Below, piece after piece: positions 46,740 through 51,713 of a stretch of 51,713 nt of DNA. The stretch comes from an uncultured Oscillospiraceae bacterium (lineage in GTDB: Bacteria > Bacillota_A > Clostridia > Oscillospirales > Acutalibacteraceae). Position 1 is the stretch's first letter. The number at the start of each line of letters is the position of its first letter. The notes under the pieces are model-generated. The model was not told where the DNA came from. It ran no database searches and saw nothing but the letters and a program-made list of their open reading frames with translations. The translations under genes were made by a program, and so were the position numbers. Location: positions 1 to 51,713 of the forward strand of contig CAJUTL010000007.1 in NCBI GenBank assembly GCA_910589395.1, read 5' to 3'.

Positions 46740-48047
46740 TCAGGTTCCTTTCTGTACGAGCTTTTCCGCCAGCAGGATCGGTTCACGGTTCTCCGTGGTA
46801 TAGGGCTTCCAGCAGGGCAGGGAGCCGCCATTGGGGTCGCCGGTTTTTACAAAATTTGCCCAGTAGGCGGACATCACCCGGGAAAGCTCTCTGTCACACT
46901 CCTCCCAGGGCCGCCAGCAGCGGGGATAGGTCTCAAACACATACCACAGCTCGCTGGAATGGAAGGCCCCCGCGTTGTCGCCGGGAAGCTTGCGGTCAAA
47001 GAAATAGAAATAGGCGGGGGTGCGGCCCAGCTTCAACTGGTTTTCGCAGAAGCGCGCGCCGCTTTCCTGAAGCAGCGTATCTCCGCCGATGTCGTCTCCG
47101 GTAGAGCCGATCATGTAAGAAATATCGTGTATTTTTCCGGCCTCCGCCAGGGCGTCGGTAGAAGTGGGCAGCAGCCAGCCGTCCTGATGGGGCGTCCAGC
47201 CCAGGCCCTCTCCGTTTACCGCGTAGGCCGCTTCCATCAGGGTGTTTGCCGGGACTTCCCGCAGATCTTTTATGGTTTTTACCTGTAAATGCTCCATAAG
47301 TTTTTCAGAAATATCCCAAAGCTGTTCCTTGTTTGGTGTTTCAAATACCGCCCTGAGCCCGCCGCCGCTTTGCAGAATAGCGCCTCGCAGCATGCCTCTG
47401 GAAAGGGGGGAGGAAATGATGGACTGCACGCTCATGCAGCCCGCCGATTGTCCGGCAATGGTGATTTTTTCCGGATCGCCACCGAAAGCGGCAATGTTTT
47501 CCCGGATCCACTTTAAGGCAAAGATCTGATCCAGAATGCCGTAATTTCCGGAAACGTGCTCTTCCGTTTCTCGCTCCAGCTCCGGGTGGGCAAAGAAGCC
47601 GAAAACGTTGACCCGGTAGTTGATGGTGCAGAGGATCACGCCCTTCTTGGCAAAGCCTTCCCCGTCAAATTCCTTTTCACTGCCCCACCCGTGCAGAAAA
47701 GCGCCGCCATGGATCCAGAACAGCACAGGAAGGCCGCTTTCCGGGGTGGAGTCAGCCGGCACCCAAAGGTTCAGGCGCAGACAGTCCTCTCCGCATTCCG
47801 GCACGAAGGAATCGTAAAATTCTTTCGCATAAAAGCCCATTTTTGTCGGATCGGCCTGGGGGCAGCGGTTGGGGAATTCCTGACAGGGAAGGATCCCCTC
47901 CCAGGGCGCGTGCTCCTGAGGGCGGCGAAAGCGCAGCTCTCCCACAGGGGGCTGCGCATAGGGAATTCCCTGGAATAGGACGGCTTTTCCGTCCTCGCTT
48001 CGAAGGCCTTCCACAAGTCCCTGCTTTGTTTTGACAACAGCGTTCAT
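46740..48047 (-). CDS. Carboxylesterase, type B family, short form
   Basis: This 435-residue member of the same family as the esterase at 4.6 kb has oxyanion loop FWIHGGAFLHGWGS, Ser201 in AGQSAGCM and catalytic His363 in FHSSELWYVF. The acid residue probably falls in IGSTGDDIGGD, where Asp replaces the usual Glu. It is ~80 residues shorter than its paralogue, mainly between Ser and His. No signal peptide is present. It is the middle gene of a leftward run of HIT-fusion protein, esterase and methyltransferase with tiny gaps (15 and 3 bases), so these probably share a transcript. Confidence 0.9.
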   Translation of the reverse strand: MNAVVKTKQGLVEGLRSEDGKAVLFQGIPYAQPPVGELRFRRPQEHAPWEGILPCQEFPNRCPQADPTKMGFYAKEFYDSFVPECGEDCLRLNLWVPADSTPESGLPVLFWIHGGAFLHGWGSEKEFDGEGFAKKGVILCTINYRVNVFGFFAHPELERETEEHVSGNYGILDQIFALKWIRENIAAFGGDPEKITIAGQSAGCMSVQSIISSPLSRGMLRGAILQSGGGLRAVFETPNKEQLWDISEKLMEHLQVKTIKDLREVPANTLMEAAYAVNGEGLGWTPHQDGWLLPTSTDALAEAGKIHDISYMIGSTGDDIGGDTLLQESGARFCENQLKLGRTPAYFYFFDRKLPGDNAGAFHSSELWYVFETYPRCWRPWEECDRELSRVMSAYWANFVKTGDPNGGSLPCWKPYTTENREPILLAEKLVQKGT

Positions 48048-48062
48048 AGTGACTCCTCCTTT

Positions 48063-49409
48063 TTAGGGTGTGTTTTCTCCATTTTTCTCCCGCTCCGGGG
48101 GAAGCATGGTCAGCCGCCTTTGTACCTCCTCCGGCGGTGTTTCGGTTTTTCCCAGCTCCGGCCAGGCGGTGATCCCGTCCTGCTTTTTGCGGGGAATGAT
48201 ATGAAAATGCAGGTGGGGCACAGACTGCTCCGCGCTTTCCCCGCTGGCGTTCAACAGATTTACGCCCTCGTAGCCGCAGCTTTGCACATAATGCTCCGCA
48301 ATGAGCTTTGCTGTCTCCATGAGATGAGAGCAGGTCTCCATGTCGCAGTCCATCAGGGTCTTTGCGTGCCGTTTGGGGATCACCAGGGTGTGGCCCTCCG
48401 CGTCTCCGGCAATATCCAGAAATGCCAGGGTGTATTCGTCCTCATAGATCTTCCGGCAGGGCGCTTTCCCCGCCGCGATCTGGCAGAAAATACAGTCCGG
48501 CTCCGAATTGGATTTTTCGGGCTCCGCTTCGGAAAGGGGAATGGGATCCAGCAGACCCGCGCCCTCCTCGCTGGGAGGAGGAAGCTCGTTTTCCTTCAGC
48601 CGGGGAATGAACTTGGGGGCAAATTTTCCCTTTCCCCGGCCCATGATATACAGCATGCCGATGAGGGAGAACAGTACCGCGCCGACGAAGTTCACCAGGA
48701 GATCCTTCATGGTATCGTGCAGTCCGATATCCAGATAGCCCGCCCAGGGCTCTCCGTTTATCACAACGCTTTCAATGGGAACGGTAACGGCGGCGTTTCT
48801 GCCCTCCGGGTTCAGCATTACGGAGGTGACAGCGGAAATCACGGTGTCCTTCTGCATATCCATGTGGAAGAAGCAGTCCATGCCGTATTCGAAAAATTCC
48901 CACAGCACGCCGATAGTCATGGAAAAGCAGAAGGCCACTACCGCCACAAAAGCGGGAGACAGCCGCACCTTGAATTTCCGGGAACGGTTCAGAATATCCA
49001 CCATGGCAATGCCGATGGCGGCCATCAGGAAGCCGTTCAGGGTATGGAGCATGGTGTCCCAAAAAGGAAAAATCAAATAGTATTCCTGGATTTCCCCCAG
49101 AATCTCCGCCGAGAAGATGAACAGAAGAATGATCACCTCCAGCGTATTGGGAACATCGATGTGCAGCCGGCGCTCCACGAAGCTGGGAACGGTGAACAGC
49201 AGCAGGGTAAGGGCGCAGAGGAATACATCGTAATATTCCCGATTGAAGATCTGAAGCACCATCACGGCGATCACCAGCGCTCGCAGGACCACATAGGCCG
49301 CAAACAGCACCGGGTGTTCCTTGATTTCCTGCTTCATTTTCCTTTTGTTCTCCGCCGACCGAAGCTTTTTTTCCGCTTTTGTCAGCTTTTGCTTCTTTTC
49401 CTTTTTCAT
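48063..49409 (-). CDS. Membrane protein (DUF2238/YjdF-like) fused to a HIT-family nucleotide hydrolase
   Basis: One uninterrupted frame of 448 residues starts at ATG 49409. Residues 1-35 are Lys-rich and helical. Residues ~40-280 form a six- to seven-helix membrane domain with the pattern FPFWDTMLHTLNGFL, GVLWEFFEYGMD, DMQKDTVI and DIGLHDTMKDLLVN, as in the DUF2238/YjdF-like family. A ~40-residue Pro/Glu linker follows. Residues 306-448 are a complete HIT domain: zinc-type CIFCQI (306), EGHTLVIPKRHAK, and the catalytic triad HLHFH (399-403). HIT proteins cleave nucleoside-phosphate bonds and normally stand alone. No ATG, frameshift or ribosome site separates the two parts, so this looks like a true fusion with the hydrolase facing the cytoplasm. 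Confidence 0.88.
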   Translation of the reverse strand: MKKEKKQKLTKAEKKLRSAENKRKMKQEIKEHPVLFAAYVVLRALVIAVMVLQIFNREYYDVFLCALTLLLFTVPSFVERRLHIDVPNTLEVIILLFIFSAEILGEIQEYYLIFPFWDTMLHTLNGFLMAAIGIAMVDILNRSRKFKVRLSPAFVAVVAFCFSMTIGVLWEFFEYGMDCFFHMDMQKDTVISAVTSVMLNPEGRNAAVTVPIESVVINGEPWAGYLDIGLHDTMKDLLVNFVGAVLFSLIGMLYIMGRGKGKFAPKFIPRLKENELPPPSEEGAGLLDPIPLSEAEPEKSNSEPDCIFCQIAAGKAPCRKIYEDEYTLAFLDIAGDAEGHTLVIPKRHAKTLMDCDMETCSHLMETAKLIAEHYVQSCGYEGVNLLNASGESAEQSVPHLHFHIIPRKKQDGITAWPELGKTETPPEEVQRRLTMLPPEREKNGENTP

Positions 49410-49473
49410 GGTTACTCTGATTTCCTTTTTGAATTCAAAAGTAAATAGGCTGGTAAATTGTAGTTTAGCGCTC

Positions 49474-49766
49474 TTAGGCTCCACTTGAGGCAAGGGGAGC
49501 TGTCACGGCGAAGCCGTGACTGAGGGGATTGAAACTGGCGGTTTTATCTCACTTTCTGCGTGTGACTATCCCTTCCACCGAGTCTCACCTGTCGGTTCGG
49601 TCGCTGTGCCCCAGTGGGGCACGTTCAGCAATGTCTGAAGTGACAGCCGAGTTCTCCACTGGAGACCTTCCCCCCACCGGGACGCGCTCACCCGTCCGGC
49701 GGTCCCCGCAGACTGCGAAGCAGTCTGTTTCCCCTCTATAAATAAGGGGAGGCAAAGGGCAGCTAA
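49474..49766 (+). repeat. Composite intergenic repeat, copy 2
   Basis: Begins GGCTCCACTTGAGGC, AGGGGAGCTGTCACGGCGA and GACTGAGGGG. It continues with blocks that match 36716-37022 in reverse orientation (GTGTGACTATCCCTT, GTGCCCCAGTGGGGCAC, GAACTC/GAGTTC block, CAGACTGCGAAGCAGTCTG) and ends in AATAAGGGGAGGCAAAGGGC. The gene-free stretch 49410-49859 is filled by this and the module at 49791. Confidence 0.82.
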
Positions 49767-49790
49767 ATCCCAATTTAGCGCTCTGCTTAC

Positions 49791-49855
49791 GGTCGGGTCA
49801 GAAACTATTTTCCCGCACTAAGCAGCTTCACGAGTGGCCGCGGCGCCTCGCCGCC
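49791..49855 (+). repeat. GGTCGGGTCAGAAA module, copy 5
   Basis: GGTCGGGTCAGAAACTA, TTTCCCGCACTAAGCAGC, TTCACGAGTGGCCGCGGCG. It abuts the stop codon of the UPF0210 gene (49860), within five bases. Confidence 0.75.
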
Positions 49856-49859
49856 TAAT

Positions 49860-51218
49860 TCAGTTTTTCAGGCTCTGCAGGGGCGCCGGGATCTTGCCGC
49901 CCCGGTGAATGAATTCCGCGGGGGAAGCGGGGTTTACCGCCATGATGGGCCCCCGGCCCAAAAGGCCGCCGAAATCCAGCTCGTCTCCGGCTTTCCTGCC
50001 CACGGCAGGGATCAACCGGACGGCGGTAGTTTTGGAGTTCACCATGCCGATGGCCATTTCGTCCGCGATGATGCCGGAAATGATCTCAGGGGAGGTGTCT
50101 CCGGGAATGGCGATCATATCAAGGCCCACGGAGCACACCGCCGTCATGGCCTCCAGCTTTGTCAGGGTAAGGCAGCCGCTGCGGGCAGCCTCGATCATGC
50201 CCGCGTCCTCGGTGACGGGGATAAACGCGCCGGAAAGCCCGCCCACGCTGGAGGAGGCCATGACGCCGCCCTTCTTTACCGCGTCGTTTAACAGAGCCAG
50301 GGCCGCCGTGGTGCCGTGAGCGCCGCACTGGGCAAGCCCCATGCCCTCTAGAATATAGGCCACGCTGTCGCCGATGGCGGGGGTGGGGGCCAGGGACAGA
50401 TCCACAATGCCGAAGGGAACGCACAGCCGCCGGGAAGCCTCCTGGGCCACCAGCTGTCCCATACGGGTGATCTTAAAGGCCGTGCGCTTGATGAGCTCGG
50501 CGATCTCTGTCAGGCTGCGGCCCTCGCCGGATTTTGCGATGGCGGCCCGTACCACGCCGGGGCCGGAAACGCCTACGTTTATCACACAGTCCGGCTCACC
50601 GGGGCCGTGGAACGCGCCCGCCATAAAGGGATTGTCTTCCGGGGCGTTGCAGAACACCACCAGCTTGGCGGCGCCGATACATTCCCGGTCGGCAGTACGC
50701 TCAGCGGTTTCCTTGACGATGCGGCCCATTTTTTCCACAGCGTCCATATTGATCCCGGCCTTGGTGGAGCCCACGTTGACGGAGGAACAGACAAGCTCCG
50801 TTTCGGAAAGCGCCTGGGGAATGCTCTCCAAAAGGGCATAGTCCCCGGGGCCGAAGCCCTTTTGCACCAGGGCGGAATATCCGCCGATAAAGTTTACCCC
50901 CACCTCCCGGGCGGCTTTGTCCAGGGCCTTGGCGAAATGAATGGGGGAAGCGCCGGGGCAGGCCCCGGAGATCATGGCGATGGGCGTTACGGAAATGCGC
51001 TTGTTGATGATGGGGATCCCATACTGGCGGCTGATGTCCTCCCCGGTGCTGACCAGGTGCTCCGCGTAACGGCAGATCTTATCGTAGACCTTTCGCACCG
51101 CCTTGTCGATCTCGGAATCCGCGCAGTCCAAAAGGGAAATTCCCATAGTGATGGTGCGCACGTCAAGATTTTCGTTGTCGATCATATTGATCGTTTCCAG
51201 AATTTCATTGGTATTCAA
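49860..51218 (-). CDS. UPF0210 (PFL/DUF711 family) protein
   Basis: This 452-residue protein of the widely conserved UPF0210 family has glycine-rich blocks and motifs ISGACPGASPIHFAKALD, FIGGYSALVQKG, VNVGVSGPGVVRAA and GRGPIMAVN. It shares a fold with glycyl-radical enzymes but is not one; its reaction is not established. Genes of this family usually follow a small ACT-domain gene (UPF0237); none is present directly upstream, where only repeats are seen. The start is TTG 51218, seven bases after AAGGTGG. Confidence 0.93.
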   Translation of the reverse strand: MNTNEILETINMIDNENLDVRTITMGISLLDCADSEIDKAVRKVYDKICRYAEHLVSTGEDISRQYGIPIINKRISVTPIAMISGACPGASPIHFAKALDKAAREVGVNFIGGYSALVQKGFGPGDYALLESIPQALSETELVCSSVNVGSTKAGINMDAVEKMGRIVKETAERTADRECIGAAKLVVFCNAPEDNPFMAGAFHGPGEPDCVINVGVSGPGVVRAAIAKSGEGRSLTEIAELIKRTAFKITRMGQLVAQEASRRLCVPFGIVDLSLAPTPAIGDSVAYILEGMGLAQCGAHGTTAALALLNDAVKKGGVMASSSVGGLSGAFIPVTEDAGMIEAARSGCLTLTKLEAMTAVCSVGLDMIAIPGDTSPEIISGIIADEMAIGMVNSKTTAVRLIPAVGRKAGDELDFGGLLGRGPIMAVNPASPAEFIHRGGKIPAPLQSLKN

Positions 51219-51320
51219 GATAAGACCACCTTTTTTAGATGCTGGATGCTAGATGCTGGGCGTTGGTGGCGCTGCTGTGCAGCGCAATGTAAAGAAAAGT
51301 AAATGATAGTTTAGTGCACA

Positions 51321-51480
51321 CCCTTGGCTCCCCTGAAAGGGGAGCTGTCGCGGCGAAGCCGTGACTGAGGGGTTCTGGCTGGGAAGATGTAAAACGCAGA
51401 TTTTATACGGCTTTTCAGTGAGCTGGAACCCCTCCGACGGTCTTGCGGCCGCCACCTCCCCTTTCAGGGGAGGCAAGGGT
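51321..51480. repeat. Small palindromic mobile-type repeat (GGGGAGCTGTC family), intact copy
   Basis: The left end CCCTTGGCTCCCCTGAAAGG and right end CCTTTCAGGGGAGGCAAGGG are inverted repeats. Inside, GACTGAGGGGTTCTGGC pairs with the GAGCTGGAACCCCTCCGAC region. It is ~160 bp with no protein frame. The left end shares GGGGAGCTGTC and GCGGCGAAGCCGTGACTGAGG with the composite repeat at 49.5 kb. Confidence 0.8.
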
Positions 51481-51560
51481 TACTGCTATTTGCCAGTCCT
51501 ACAAACCTCAATTCATCAAATAAAAAAGACAAAAAGGAAAATTCCCATGAGTAGAATAAG

Positions 51561-51713
51561 TCGACGTTTTCCGGTTCCGCAAAAGCGGAATCGTTCTCCC
51601 GCGGAGAACGAAGGAAAACTCCCAAGAACAGAATAAGTGGACGTTTTCCGGTTCCGCGAAAGCGGAATCGTTCTCCCGCGGAGAACGAAGGAAAACTCCC
51701 AAGAACAGAATAA
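51561..51713. repeat. 77-bp tandem repeat array running off the right edge
   Basis: Two near-identical 77-bp units and the end of a more diverged third before them (about 51537-51560). Each unit carries two hairpins, GGTTCCGC-AAAA-GCGGAATC and GTTCTCCCGCGGAGAAC, then AAGGAAAACTCCCAAGAACA and GAATAAG. Between the two full units only two substitutions are seen: C/G at 51562 versus 51639, and A/G in the hairpin loop. The array probably continues beyond the window. Confidence 0.85.

Noticed and set aside
51537..51713. Possible CRISPR array at the right edge
   Set aside because: The units are contiguous 77-bp tandem copies without variable spacers.

Overview
The window looks like a chromosomal segment of a moderately GC-rich, anaerobic, low-oxygen-adapted Clostridia (Oscillospiraceae/Ruminococcaceae-like Firmicute). 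The evidence is RNase Y, YmdB, a FakA-type DAK2 protein, a threonine T-box, a UPF0210 protein, a PerR-type regulator next to a reverse rubrerythrin, SLH-domain surface proteins, strong AGGAGG-type ribosome sites, and frequent GTG/TTG starts. The genus cannot be fixed from sequence alone. No tRNA, rRNA or CRISPR array was seen.

Layout. 0-0.4 kb: start of a collagen-like protein running off the left edge. 0.9-4.4 kb: a two-gene ABC exporter operon with an operator-like palindrome on its -35. 4.6-9.7 kb: carboxylesterase, SH3 lipoprotein, two TrkA/RCK potassium-gating subunits, then PerR and reverse rubrerythrin behind a PerR box. 9.8-15.0 kb: a small HTH gene, response regulator, histidine kinase and MacB-type ABC transporter, with regulator-type repeats between the kinase and transporter genes. 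15.3-24 kb: two SLH-domain surface proteins flanking asparagine synthase and a MATE exporter. 24.5-28.3 kb: recG and the DAK2/FakA gene.

28.6-35.8 kb is a compact Mu-like element. It keeps a full transposition/control set (repressor, Ner-like HTH, MuA-like transposase, MuB-like ATPase, GemA) plus Mor, major capsid (gpT) and protease (gpI). It has no lysis, terminase, portal or tail genes. 36-41 kb: FMN reductase, then rny, an ANT(6)-like nucleotidyltransferase and ymdB in one orientation. 41.5-44.6 kb: T-box and thrS, followed by a LigT-like pseudogene that carries a nonsense codon and a ~320-bp MITE-like insertion. 45-51.2 kb: HTH/DUF2975 pair, methyltransferase, second carboxylesterase, a membrane-HIT fusion protein and a UPF0210 protein.

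The intergenic spaces are unusually rich in repeats. There are six copies or half-copies of a TCATTCTGAG/GAAGAATCTCG inverted-repeat element, often bordered by seven-base-phased short repeats. A GGTCGGGTCAGAAA module occurs five times, and a ~300-bp composite element lies in inverted orientation at 36.7 and 49.5 kb. There is one intact small palindromic element and a 77-bp tandem array at the right edge. The most noteworthy items are the stripped-down Mu-like element, the membrane-HIT fusion, the MITE-broken LigT gene, the structured leader of the MATE gene and the repeat architecture.
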